Source of the DNA: Candidatus Sediminicultor secundus
Lineage (GTDB): Bacteria; Atribacterota; JS1; SB-45; 34-128
DNA: 22,326 nt
NCBI GenBank assembly: GCA_002849045.2
Contig: NCRO01000043.1
Coordinates: forward strand, 10,554 to 32,879
Direction of reading: 5' to 3'
Within the stretch, counting starts at the first letter, position 1, and the number at the start of each line of letters is the position of its first letter. The notes below the pieces were generated by a model. That model did not search any database and had not been told where the DNA came from. It saw nothing but the letters and a program-made list of their open reading frames with translations. Positions 7,192 to 14,382 of the stretch are shown here, in pieces. The position numbers and the translations under genes are program-made.

Positions 7192-9696
7192 TTATGAATA
7201 TTTTCCTCTATAAGGAACGGGGGAAGGTTCTCTCTTCCCTAAAATACTAAGAAATCCAAAGAGATATATCAAGGCGGCCAACATTGCCACCACCTTAAAC
7301 CCAAAGAAGAGGGCGATTATCACTGCGGAGACAGAGGCAATAATCGAACAGAAACTGTTAGTTGCCCATAACCAGGGGATAAGCCCCCTTCCTTGTTCTG
7401 TCGAATTGACCAACCTTATCCCCAAAGGGAAAGGCATCCCCATTAAAAATCCTAAAGGTGAGATTATTATTAGGGTAATTAATATTCTAAATAACAGGCT
7501 ATATTTCAAGGTAACACTAAAGACATAAGGCAAAACTATCTGATACGATAATAAGATAGCACATAAGGAAAGTATAATAATTTTTAAACTACCAATATAA
7601 TTTCTCTCTATCTTTTTTGAATAAAAGCTCCCCAGACCAGAGAAGAACAGAAAGGAGAAGATGACAATAGAAGTAGAATAAGCAGGATTGGTCAGATATA
7701 GTATAAATTTCTGGATAAAAGAGATTTCTAAAAGCATATACCCGAAACCCAAAGAGGCAAAATAAAGCAAAAAAGGAATTTTTGCCTTTCTTTTAGTTAC
7801 GGGGAATCTCTTTAAAATTAAAGGCAAAAATATAAAAATGATACTAAATATTATTCCCTGAAGGAAAGTGGCAAATATAATTAAATTTCCCCATTCTATT
7901 AAAGCCTGCCAATTGCCCGTACTTTTTATAATTTTAGGGATGTTTTCCCACTTTAAAGTGTAGAAAAAATAAGGCTGATTGTCGGTGACTGCCGAAACAT
8001 TAAAGAAATAACTATCATAAAAATCCTTTTGCTTACCTTCCTTAAAACTATTTACCAATTGGTCTATCTCCTGATAATAATAACTCTGCTCCAGGATGTG
8101 ATTTGTATTGGCCTCCTCCTTTTTAATCCCCGGAAAATAGACTGTATCAAAGTTTCTTTCATCGCAAAAATCTTTAATCGCCCTTATTTCTTCCTCTCCT
8201 ATTTCTTTTTTACTTAAGATAAGGGTAGAAGTGCCCCAACTGCGGATTATGGCCAGATGATTTTCCGGTTTTTCTATCTCCATTCGACTAAGAGCCTCTA
8301 AACTGATACTGCAAAGGCGCACAATCTCTCGAGGAGGGAATTTTAACCAACGAGTGATACCCAACTTCCCACCATCAGAGAGATGCTGCCAAAAATCCAT
8401 AAATGCCTCTACGGTATAAAGATAATTTTCGGAAATACTATAAAATCCTCCGGAGGCAGTATTTGATGAGCCAATTAAAGAAATTTGAATCAAATCAAAC
8501 TTTTGATCTAATCCTTTTAATACACTTCTTCCTTCACCGGTTAAGATTTTAATTCCCTCACGGTTATAAATATTTCCCGAATAATCAGCATAATTGTTTT
8601 GCAGTAAGATTTTAACATCGGGATTCATCTCAATTCCCCATATCTCTTCTGTTTCATTATAAATTCCTCCTAAGACATCTAATCCTCCACCAGGTCCGAT
8701 GATTAATATCTTCCCCTGATTATCTATATCCCTTATAAGATGAAATCCTAAAGCAGAAGAGATGTAATCTGAAAACTCTATTTTTTTTAATCCCTCTAAA
8801 TCATTTTCTCCCTCTAATTTAGTAATCGCACTCAATCCGTCACCATCAGTGACCAGACCTAATTGTTCAGGAATCTCTCCCGAAAAGTTCAAACTTAATC
8901 CAGGGGCATATCTCACCCCCTCACTTTCTACCACCTCCAATCTGGCGAAACTATTCTCCTGCCTATCAATTATTCGGGAATTAGGGTAGCGCAATAAAGT
9001 GAATAAACTTTTATAAGGATTTACCGGGAAAGAATAAAAACTCTCTGCTCCACTAAATAAAATAATAAAAACGAATATTCCCACAATATAAATTACTGAT
9101 TTTTTATCTTTCAGTTTTAAAGAAAATAAAAAAGAAGCTAGAAAAGAGAGCAGGGGAGGGATAATCAATAAATGGCACAAACTTATATAATTAGCCAGAA
9201 CCAAGAAAGAGATACAGCCTATAGCTGCACCACTTAAGTCACAGAAATAAATTTTATTTATTTTTTCGGGTAGTTTAGATATGGCTAAGGAGATGCAGAT
9301 TCCGGCAAAGAAAAAGGGTATAGATATAGCCAAATAATAAATCACCAAGTATAGCAATTGATATCTATCCGTTATTATTCGGTAAAGGTCAAAGGGGACT
9401 TTAGAGATGACAAATATAGAGAGTAAAGAACCCAAAGAAAATAGCAAGGAAAAGAAGAGGAGATATTTATATAAATTTTTACCTTCAGCCCTTTTCAGAA
9501 TCGAAGAAAAGACCGATAAAAAAGTTCCACTCGCTCCATATCCCAAAAAAGCGATACTGATAATCATAAAAGCCAGATAATTCCACTGGAGAATTGAGAA
9601 TACTCGCATAAGGGAGAGTTCAAAGAGCAAGACCGAAGTAGAGAAGAAGAATATTCCTATATATAAAGAAAAATCACTATCTTTTTTAGACATCAT
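7192..9696 (-). CDS. Membrane-embedded spermidine synthase-like protein
   Basis: 834 aa in three parts: an N-terminal block of about seven membrane segments (residues 10-225), a central soluble Rossmann domain, and a C-terminal block of about six membrane segments (from residue 590). The central domain resembles polyamine aminopropyltransferases, with the nucleotide loop IIGPGGG at about 332-338 and the acidic GIEMNPDV after it. Large bacterial proteins of this design are annotated as fused membrane/spermidine synthases, and their substrate is generally unproven. No SpeD gene is near, so polyamine synthesis is not supported by context. The first two codons are both ATG; AAAGGAG lies only three bases before the first and six before the second (9693), so translation may begin at the second. 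Monocistronic, minus strand. Confidence 0.75.
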   Translation of the reverse strand: MMSKKDSDFSLYIGIFFFSTSVLLFELSLMRVFSILQWNYLAFMIISIAFLGYGASGTFLSVFSSILKRAEGKNLYKYLLFFSLLFSLGSLLSIFVISKVPFDLYRIITDRYQLLYLVIYYLAISIPFFFAGICISLAISKLPEKINKIYFCDLSGAAIGCISFLVLANYISLCHLLIIPPLLSFLASFLFSLKLKDKKSVIYIVGIFVFIILFSGAESFYSFPVNPYKSLFTLLRYPNSRIIDRQENSFARLEVVESEGVRYAPGLSLNFSGEIPEQLGLVTDGDGLSAITKLEGENDLEGLKKIEFSDYISSALGFHLIRDIDNQGKILIIGPGGGLDVLGGIYNETEEIWGIEMNPDVKILLQNNYADYSGNIYNREGIKILTGEGRSVLKGLDQKFDLIQISLIGSSNTASGGFYSISENYLYTVEAFMDFWQHLSDGGKLGITRWLKFPPREIVRLCSISLEALSRMEIEKPENHLAIIRSWGTSTLILSKKEIGEEEIRAIKDFCDERNFDTVYFPGIKKEEANTNHILEQSYYYQEIDQLVNSFKEGKQKDFYDSYFFNVSAVTDNQPYFFYTLKWENIPKIIKSTGNWQALIEWGNLIIFATFLQGIIFSIIFIFLPLILKRFPVTKRKAKIPFLLYFASLGFGYMLLEISFIQKFILYLTNPAYSTSIVIFSFLFFSGLGSFYSKKIERNYIGSLKIIILSLCAILLSYQIVLPYVFSVTLKYSLLFRILITLIIISPLGFLMGMPFPLGIRLVNSTEQGRGLIPWLWATNSFCSIIASVSAVIIALFFGFKVVAMLAALIYLFGFLSILGKREPSPVPYRGKYS

Positions 9697-9853
9697 TTTC
9701 TCCTTTAATTTCTTCTAGATTCACTATAATCCTTTCCCCTTTGCTTTATAAATTTAATATCACCCACATAATTATAATTCGCCATCCAAATCAAAAAACC
9801 CTTTTTATTAAAAACATTTTAATGCAAATTTATCAAAATATAAGGGAAGTATT

Positions 9854-9912
9854 GTCATTGTGAAACATCGTCATTGCTCCTTTAGGGAGCGTGGTAATCC
9901 CGGCTTTCCTCC
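9854..9912. repeat. Dispersed repeat of the GTCATTGCGAGGAG family (diverged)
   Basis: GTCATTG occurs at 9854-9860 and again at 9870-9876, followed by a short hairpin (gctcc 9876-9880 with ggagc 9886-9890) and by ggtaatcccggctttcc. It resembles a repeat scattered in intergenic DNA of many unrelated bacteria; a second copy is at 20224-20260. It is part of a 619-bp gap (9697-10315) with no gene, which also holds the heptamer array at 9924-9958, the paired palindromes at 10052-10127 and the promoter of the AbiE operon. Confidence 0.5.
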
Positions 9913-9923
9913 TCTTTTCTAAA

Positions 9924-9958
9924 AACTTGCAACTTGTACCTTGCAACTTGCATCTTGT
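9924..9958. repeat. 7-bp tandem repeat, AACTTGC type
   Basis: Five exact heptamer steps: aacttgc, aacttgt, accttgc, aacttgc, atcttgt. Two units are identical and the others differ by one or two bases. The same unit type is found at 20259-20286, and the period is shared with the TA-rich blocks near the left end. Confidence 0.7.
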
Positions 9959-10051
9959 AAATAACTTTTTCTTTAAAAAAGAAGGATTTTACAAAACTTT
10001 GTCGAATATATAATTATGATTTGTAACCCAAAAAGTACACAAAATAGTAAT

Positions 10052-10127
10052 GTAGCGGCACGATGCATCGTGCCCTCATAAAAATTATGTAATAATACGG
10101 CGAGGACACAATTCATTGCGCCCCTAC
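10052..10127. repeat. Inverted pair of 26-bp dispersed repeats
   Basis: The segment 10052-10077 and the reverse complement of 10102-10127 match at 20 of 26 positions. The first copy contains a perfect 18-bp palindrome at 10057-10074 (ggcacgatgcatcgtgcc). The second reads on the minus strand as gtaggggcgcaatgaattg followed by tgtcctc. Similar elements are common between genes in many bacteria. The AbiE-type operon starts 190 bp downstream, so the pair sits close to the left edge of the defence island. Confidence 0.6.
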
Positions 10128-10235
10128 AACATAATTATAACCAAAAAGTCATAATTTGCTATAAAATTATCTATAACGTACCATATACATAACCTGTTGA
10201 AAATATTTTTGGCTTTTTGGGAAATAACTATGTAA

Positions 10236-10244
10236 TGTTATAAT
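10236..10244 (+). promoter_or_regulatory. Probable extended -10 promoter of the AbiE-type operon
   Basis: TGT followed by a perfect TATAAT at 10239-10244 forms an extended -10 about 70 bp before the antitoxin ATG. The -35 region is weak (tttggg at 17 bp spacing). I saw no strong operator palindrome beside it, although AbiEi proteins usually repress their own promoter. Confidence 0.45.
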
Positions 10245-10315
10245 ATTCATAATTATATTTACTATAAGGTTCACAGTTCTCACACATTATTTAATAAAAA
10301 AATAGAGGAGGGGTA

Positions 10316-11047
10316 ATGGCGAATACAACTAATAGAGAGCACATTATTAATTATACGAAAAATAAAAACTATTTTCACCTAAACGATTTAATAGAGTACT
10401 TTAATAAAAAAAATATTAAATTTAAAAAAAATAGCATAAAACAATATCTTTACATTTTAAGAAAAGAAAAGTTTATCTACGAGTCTGGTAGAGGATGGTA
10501 TTCTACAATAAAAGAGGAATTTAAATTAAATATAATACCTATAAAAACAATTACAATGTTAGCACAAAATAAATTTCCCTTTCTTGTATTTTCTTGCTGG
10601 AGTACCGAACAACTGAAAGGTTTCTTCCATCATCTACCAAGCCAATTTATAACCTTTATCTACGCTGATAAAGATTTCCTGCAATCCGTAAAAGATTTTT
10701 TAGCAGAAAATGATTACAATGTATATTTAAATCCTTATAAAATTGAAGCAGAAAAATTCGTAGAGTTAAAAACTAAAACCATTATATTAAGGCCTTCTAT
10801 TTCTTTTCGTATTCCCAAGGAGAAAAATTGGGCAAAAATAGAAAAAATACTTGTGGACTTATTTATGGAAACAAAAAAGATTGGTCTTATAGATGAAGAA
10901 GAATATAGGAGAATATTTTCTAATATAATTCTTAGTTATCGTATTAATATGGCAGAGATGTTTGATTATGCTCATAATAGAAAAATAAAGAATAAGATGC
11001 AGGATATAATAATTAAATATATAAAATTGACTAATGCGACATTTTAG
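10316..11047 (+). CDS. AbiEi-like antitoxin / DUF6577 family transcriptional regulator
   Basis: A 243-aa protein with an N-terminal winged-helix region (about residues 8-60; FHLNDLIEYFNKKNIKFKKN and a turn ending GRGWYST) and a larger C-terminal domain, as in AbiEi antitoxins and the DUF6577 family. It sits directly before a gene with the AbiEii nucleotidyltransferase motif, separated by 32 bp, the usual antitoxin-toxin order. AbiE is a type IV system in which the antitoxin represses the operon and counters the toxin without forming a tight complex. GAGGAGGGG precedes the ATG. The gene is very A-rich compared with its left neighbours. The last seven codons and the stop fall inside a perfect hairpin (11024-11070), so the C-terminal tail LTNATF is fixed by the palindrome. 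Confidence 0.7.
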   Translation: MANTTNREHIINYTKNKNYFHLNDLIEYFNKKNIKFKKNSIKQYLYILRKEKFIYESGRGWYSTIKEEFKLNIIPIKTITMLAQNKFPFLVFSCWSTEQLKGFFHHLPSQFITFIYADKDFLQSVKDFLAENDYNVYLNPYKIEAEKFVELKTKTIILRPSISFRIPKEKNWAKIEKILVDLFMETKKIGLIDEEEYRRIFSNIILSYRINMAEMFDYAHNRKIKNKMQDIIIKYIKLTNATF

Positions 11048-11070
11048 TAAAATGTCGCATTAGTCAATTT
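11024..11070 (+). promoter_or_regulatory. Perfect 22-bp hairpin at the AbiEi-AbiEii junction
   Basis: Bases 11024-11045 are the exact reverse complement of 11049-11070, with a 3-nt loop (agt). The stop codon TAG of the antitoxin gene (11045-11047) is at the tip. The Shine-Dalgarno AGGTGA begins one base after the right arm and the toxin ATG is at 11080. No T tract follows, so it is not an ordinary terminator. It could dampen toxin translation, act as an RNA processing site, or be a DNA operator. These roles are inference. Confidence 0.85.
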
Positions 11071-11079
11071 AGGTGATAA

Positions 11080-12144
11080 ATGATCAAAACGAAATGTTTT
11101 AAAAGTACCTGGATAACAAATAAACATAAAGAGATAAACGCAGACCCAATATTAGTAGAAAAAGCAATATATGCTTTTGAGTTGCTTGGTGATTTAATTG
11201 AAAATGGTGTTCACTTTATATTTAAAGGTGGAACAGGATTGATGCTGCTCATTCCTGGATTCAAAAGACTTTCTATTGATATTGATATAATGATAACTGA
11301 ATCCGAAAACGAAAGCCTAAATAATGCATTCAACGGGATAATAAAAGAGGGCATATTTAATAGATGGGAAGAGGATAAAAGGTCCTTAAATCATAAAGTA
11401 ACAAAAAGACATTTCAAATTTTATTATATTTCTACTGTAGAAAAGCGAGAGTCTTATATTCTTCTTGATATTGTGCAATCAAATTATTCATTTCTTAATA
11501 CTATTAAAAGACCAATTATCTTACCATTATTTGAAATTGAAAAAGAAATAAAAGTGATGGTTTCCACAATAAATACTTATTTCGGAGATAAATTAACTGC
11601 CTTTGCTCCTAATTCTATCGGGATTCCTTACGGAAGAAATAAATCAATGGAAATAATAAAACAGTTATTTGACCTGGGAATTTTATTTGAGCACATAACT
11701 GACTTAAAAGAAATAAGCCAGACTTACAAAAACATTTCTCAAATTGAAGCTTCTTACCGCGATATTAAAACACCAATAAATATATTTTTAGATGATTCAA
11801 TAAATACATCTTTTCTTATCTGTCAATTAGATTTTCGTGGAAGTATTAAAGATAAATACACCGAAGAACTCCGAGATGGAATAACAAGAGTTAAAAGCTA
11901 TATATTGAATGGAAAATATTCTCATTTGAATGCAAAAGAGGATGCTTCAAAAGTTGCCTGCATAGCTTCTTTAATCAGGGATAATCGTTTGAATATAAAC
12001 ATAGAAAACTTGAAATTAGGGAGAAAGTATTTTGATACAATAAAAGATATAAACCTTCCGAATGAGTTTAATATTCTAAATAAGTTAAAAGTAGTTTCTC
12101 CTGAGAGTTTTCATTTATGGGCGATAGCGACTAAAATAATATAG
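11080..12144 (+). CDS. AbiEii/AbiGii-type nucleotidyltransferase toxin
   Basis: 354 aa with the nucleotidyltransferase core at FKGGTGLMLL (G50, G51) and RLSIDIDIM, giving the catalytic aspartates D67 and D69 in S-x-D-x-D. A third acidic residue is likely at LLDIV near residue 130. The DUF1814/AbiEii family transfers nucleotides, in studied members to tRNA, and arrests growth on phage infection. TSFLICQLDFRG and the following helical part fit the C-terminal half of the family. AGGTGATAA precedes the ATG, directly after the large hairpin. The cognate antitoxin is immediately upstream. The catalytic residues look intact, so the toxin is probably active. Confidence 0.8.
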   Translation: MIKTKCFKSTWITNKHKEINADPILVEKAIYAFELLGDLIENGVHFIFKGGTGLMLLIPGFKRLSIDIDIMITESENESLNNAFNGIIKEGIFNRWEEDKRSLNHKVTKRHFKFYYISTVEKRESYILLDIVQSNYSFLNTIKRPIILPLFEIEKEIKVMVSTINTYFGDKLTAFAPNSIGIPYGRNKSMEIIKQLFDLGILFEHITDLKEISQTYKNISQIEASYRDIKTPINIFLDDSINTSFLICQLDFRGSIKDKYTEELRDGITRVKSYILNGKYSHLNAKEDASKVACIASLIRDNRLNINIENLKLGRKYFDTIKDINLPNEFNILNKLKVVSPESFHLWAIATKII

Positions 12145-12192
12145 TATAAATAAAAATTAAAAAATTTTCCAAAAAAAGAAGTGGAAGGAATT

Positions 12193-12269
12193 GGAGTCAG
12201 GCTTCACAAGTTCACAAAATGTAAAACGAAAATAGAATAAGAAAATGTGAAGTTGTAAAGCCTGACCCT
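12193..12269. repeat. REP-like hairpin element, copy 1
   Basis: Positions 12196-12216 pair with 12246-12266 at 19 of 21 bases, with a 29-nt loop. The loop and inner arm (12203-12238) are identical over 36 bases to 13220-13255 in copy 2. The outer motif ggagtcaggctt / gcctgaccc is like REP elements mobilised by Y1 (RAYT) transposases, though no transposase gene is present here. The copies flank the AbiV-like gene in direct orientation about 1 kb apart. Confidence 0.75.
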
Positions 12270-12349
12270 ATCATCTTGTCCTAAGAAAATGGAGCAGATG
12301 ATAGCATATAACACTGTAAGGAGAAGAAAAATATTAAGGAGTTTGTATA

Positions 12350-12946
12350 TTGATACCGAGTAAAAAAACTTTATCCAAACTTAAGAAGGAAGTATATATT
12401 AACGCTATACGTCTTTTTTGTGATGCATGTAAATTATATAAGTTACATTCCTATCCATCATCATTTGCGTTTTCAATTTTATCTTTTGAAGAGCTTGGAA
12501 AACTAGAAATGATTGATCATATTTGTGATGATATTAGTATTAATCCTGATTATGATCCGAAAGAATTTTTAAAACATCTATTTTCCAGAAATATGTTTTT
12601 TTCTCATACAAATAAACAAATGTGGGCGTCAAATCCAATTCTCAATTCGACTTTAAAAAGAATAAAACAAATTGCTGATAGAGAACTAGAGAAAAATAAA
12701 CAAGACGCGCTATATGTAGGTTATACAAACAAAAGAATACGATCTCCTAAGCGATTTTCTGCAATAAAAGCTTATATGGAACTTAGAATTACATTTGACA
12801 GGTTTAAAGATATAGCGGATTTAGGATTTAATGATTTTGACTGCTGGCCTGATGCTCAATCAAGAGCAAAAGCAAAAAGATATCTAAAAAAAATTGAGGA
12901 TTTATTTAGAATGCTAAAGAAACCATATAAAAAGAAAATGCAATAG
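12350..12946 (+). CDS. AbiV-like abortive infection protein (HEPN superfamily)
   Basis: 198 aa, mostly helical, with FAFSILSFEELGKLEMID in the first third, the typical opening of AbiV-family HEPN proteins, and R80-NMFFS-H86, which fits the HEPN RNase motif R-x4-6-H. AbiV blocks phage protein synthesis late in infection in Lactococcus; HEPN proteins in general cut RNA. The start is TTG, supported by AAGGAG at 12336-12341 with eight bases spacing and by the lack of any ATG before residue 50. An 11-of-13 bp inverted repeat (12269-12281 with 12291-12303) lies just upstream and could be an operator. REP-like hairpins stand on both sides of the gene, so it may have arrived as a cassette. Identification rests on motif and length. 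Confidence 0.7.
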   Translation: MIPSKKTLSKLKKEVYINAIRLFCDACKLYKLHSYPSSFAFSILSFEELGKLEMIDHICDDISINPDYDPKEFLKHLFSRNMFFSHTNKQMWASNPILNSTLKRIKQIADRELEKNKQDALYVGYTNKRIRSPKRFSAIKAYMELRITFDRFKDIADLGFNDFDCWPDAQSRAKAKRYLKKIEDLFRMLKKPYKKKMQ

Positions 12947-12999
12947 AACACCTTTTTAGGGCTAATGTATTTTTTGTGACAGGGTACAAGTAAATAAAT

Positions 13000-13021
13000 G
13001 GAGTCAAATCTTTATGACCCC
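13000..13021. repeat. Short REP-like half element
   Basis: The 22-bp segment starts ggagtcaaa and ends tttatgacccc, an imperfect inverted repeat with the same outer bases (ggagtc / gacccc) as the larger REP-like hairpins at 12193 and 13208. It may be a minimal or decayed copy. Confidence 0.4.
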
Positions 13022-13034
13022 AGTAACACCTTGA

Positions 13035-13196
13035 TTTATAGCTTATTATGCGTTACAACCGGAAATTCGAAAAAATCATTGGTTACTAGAAATAGCGGAC
13101 TACATCGAAGACAATATTACCAATTCACCATTTAATAGGGTTTGGATATATTCATATACAAAAAATAAAATACTATTTTCGTATCCAGATCTCTGA
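13035..13196 (+). pseudogene. Possible gene remnant, about 53 codons, no start codon
   Basis: Between the AbiV-like gene and REP copy 2 there is one open frame that translates with protein-like composition (AYYALQPEIRKNHWLLEIAD, then VWIYSYTKNKILFSYPD) and ends in TGA at 13194. An in-frame TGA at 13032 closes it upstream, no ATG or ribosome site precedes the conserved-looking part, and I do not recognise the family. It could be the tail of a gene lost by deletion. The rest of the 12947-13309 gap holds only the REP-like elements. Confidence 0.3.
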
Positions 13197-13207
13197 ATTA
13201 AAAGGGA

Positions 13208-13278
13208 GGAATTGGGGTTTTCACAAGTTCACAAAATGTAAAACGAAAATAGAATGTGAAGTTGTGAAGCCTGACCCC
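13208..13278. repeat. REP-like hairpin element, copy 2
   Basis: Left arm 13214-13233 pairs with 13255-13278, with a four-base bulge where copy 1 carries caggc. The 36 bases 13220-13255 are identical to 12203-12238 of copy 1. The stretch before the arm (aggaattgg) is shared too, so the copies are homologous beyond the hairpin. Copy 1 has seven extra bases in the loop. Confidence 0.75.
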
Positions 13279-13309
13279 GGATCTTTCTGTGTTAGGCGAT
13301 GGAACTGAT

Positions 13310-13552
13310 TCACTTTAATTTTGAAAATGGTCCTCCACATTTTGGGCACCTATCTGAATTTACTAAACCAAAAGAAGAATTGCAATTAGGACAGAATACG
13401 TTTGCTGCACTTGTCTTTCCATTGGGATCAGGTTTCATAATTGCCCCACAGTTTGTACAGCGCGGTTCGTCTGAGGTGCCCACTACCGCACCAATATCTA
13501 TTGTGGAACCACATTTTGGACATTTATATCCAAAGTATGATACAGCCTTCAT
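13310..13552 (-). CDS. Small double zinc-ribbon protein coupled to the HNH gene
   Basis: An 80-aa protein with four CxxC pairs: C11/C14, C32/C35, C54/C57 and C69/C72. These should form two zinc ribbons. The second half (FCPNCNSSFGLVNSDRCPKCG) resembles the double zinc ribbon found in many adaptor or nucleic-acid-binding proteins. The start overlaps the stop of the HNH gene by four bases (ATGA at 13549-13552), and GGAGG lies nine bases upstream inside that gene, so the two are co-translated. I do not know its function; it could be a nucleic-acid-binding or target-recognition partner of the HNH protein. The plus-strand frame covering it is a shadow. Confidence 0.7.
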   Translation of the reverse strand: MKAVSYFGYKCPKCGSTIDIGAVVGTSDEPRCTNCGAIMKPDPNGKTSAANVFCPNCNSSFGLVNSDRCPKCGGPFSKLK

Positions 13553-14091
13553 TTCTTTTCCTCCTTTTTATATGCAATACGGGTTGCGGTTATGTTACCT
13601 TCGCCTTCTGCAGTTGATTTAGTACCCGGTTTGAAAAAAACGGGTTCTTGAGCATCTATTCCAATTACATTACCTTTTCCTCTGGCATAGTGTTTACCAT
13701 CAATTATGGAAATCGGTGAATTTTTTGATTTATTTAAATTTTCTTTGATCCATATCTCGTGATTATATTTCCATTTTTTCAATAAATCTACAGGAAAATC
13801 CAAGCCCATATTTTTGTCGATCATATCCGCACAATTTGAACATAAAAACATCCCATTTCCAATGGAAGATCGTTGTTCTGATGTAAGAGGGGGATCGTAT
13901 CTTGGACCATTTTCTGACGCTGCAGTGATATGAGCTACTTTACCTATGTAGATATATTTTTCGGGATCTGTTTCTGAAGGACATAATGTAAGAGAACGAC
14001 AATCAGGATTAGAGCAAATATACGACGCACGTTTAGCAACAATTTCAACTGTTTTTTTATCAAACTCATCACGCTTCTTTTCTTCGACCAT
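13549..14091 (-). CDS. HNH-type endonuclease domain protein
   Basis: 180 aa from the ATG at 14091. The N-terminal 115 residues form a zinc-stabilised HNH domain of a type common in defence loci: RASYICSNPDC (C26, C31), KVAHITAASENGPRYDPPLT with H54, SSIGNGMFLCSNC with N79, C84 and C87, then LKKWKYNHE. In standard HNH motifs CxxC is followed by H; here it is A88 (CSNCADMID), so the third HNH histidine is missing or supplied elsewhere (H111 is a candidate). The C-terminal 60 residues are glycine-rich (GNVIGI, EGEGNITATR) and unassigned. A TTG at 14097 is in frame, but AGGTGG is better spaced for 14091. Coupled to the zinc-ribbon gene by an ATGA overlap. Confidence 0.7.
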   Translation of the reverse strand: MVEEKKRDEFDKKTVEIVAKRASYICSNPDCRSLTLCPSETDPEKYIYIGKVAHITAASENGPRYDPPLTSEQRSSIGNGMFLCSNCADMIDKNMGLDFPVDLLKKWKYNHEIWIKENLNKSKNSPISIIDGKHYARGKGNVIGIDAQEPVFFKPGTKSTAEGEGNITATRIAYKKEEKK

Positions 14092-14108
14092 TTCCAACCA
14101 CCTACAGT

Positions 14109-14200
14109 ATTATACTCGGTTCTTTCGCCGAACTTAAAATAATCGAACTACTTCGTTTATACTCCCAAATTGACATATTTTGCGAAGTACTTCGTTTATG
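14109..14200 (-). promoter_or_regulatory. Promoter and palindromic operator candidates of the HNH operon
   Basis: A minus-strand TATAAT is at 14114-14109, 18 bp before the HNH start codon, so the leader would be very short. Upstream are two 18-bp near copies, 14144-14161 and 14183-14200, whose starts are 39 bp apart. The second contains a perfect 12-bp palindrome (cgaagtacttcg, 14183-14194) and the first differs from it by one base. Such paired dyads suggest a dimeric repressor. The rest of the gap to 14376 is AT-rich with nothing else recognised. Confidence 0.45.
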
Positions 14201-14382
14201 CACGACTCTAGGTGAAGTTTCGAAAATTAACCACTAATTTTCCTTGTGGTATATCTTTATAGATTCTTATGCTTATCTTAAACTAATTTTATTAATTCTA
14301 CAAATAATATTTTTATATATAGGTAAGTCTTTGCCTTTTTATTATATTTTTACAACTCTTCTCTTATTATTTTTTCTTTCAG

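Noticed and set aside
9697..10315. tRNA gene or integrase as anchor of the island
   Set aside because: I looked for a cloverleaf with GTTCRA loop and CCA end and for an integrase fragment and saw neither.
13299..13622. Plus-strand open frame of 107 codons
   Set aside because: It is antisense to the zinc-ribbon gene and the end of the HNH gene, whose CxxC motifs and coupled start are convincing.
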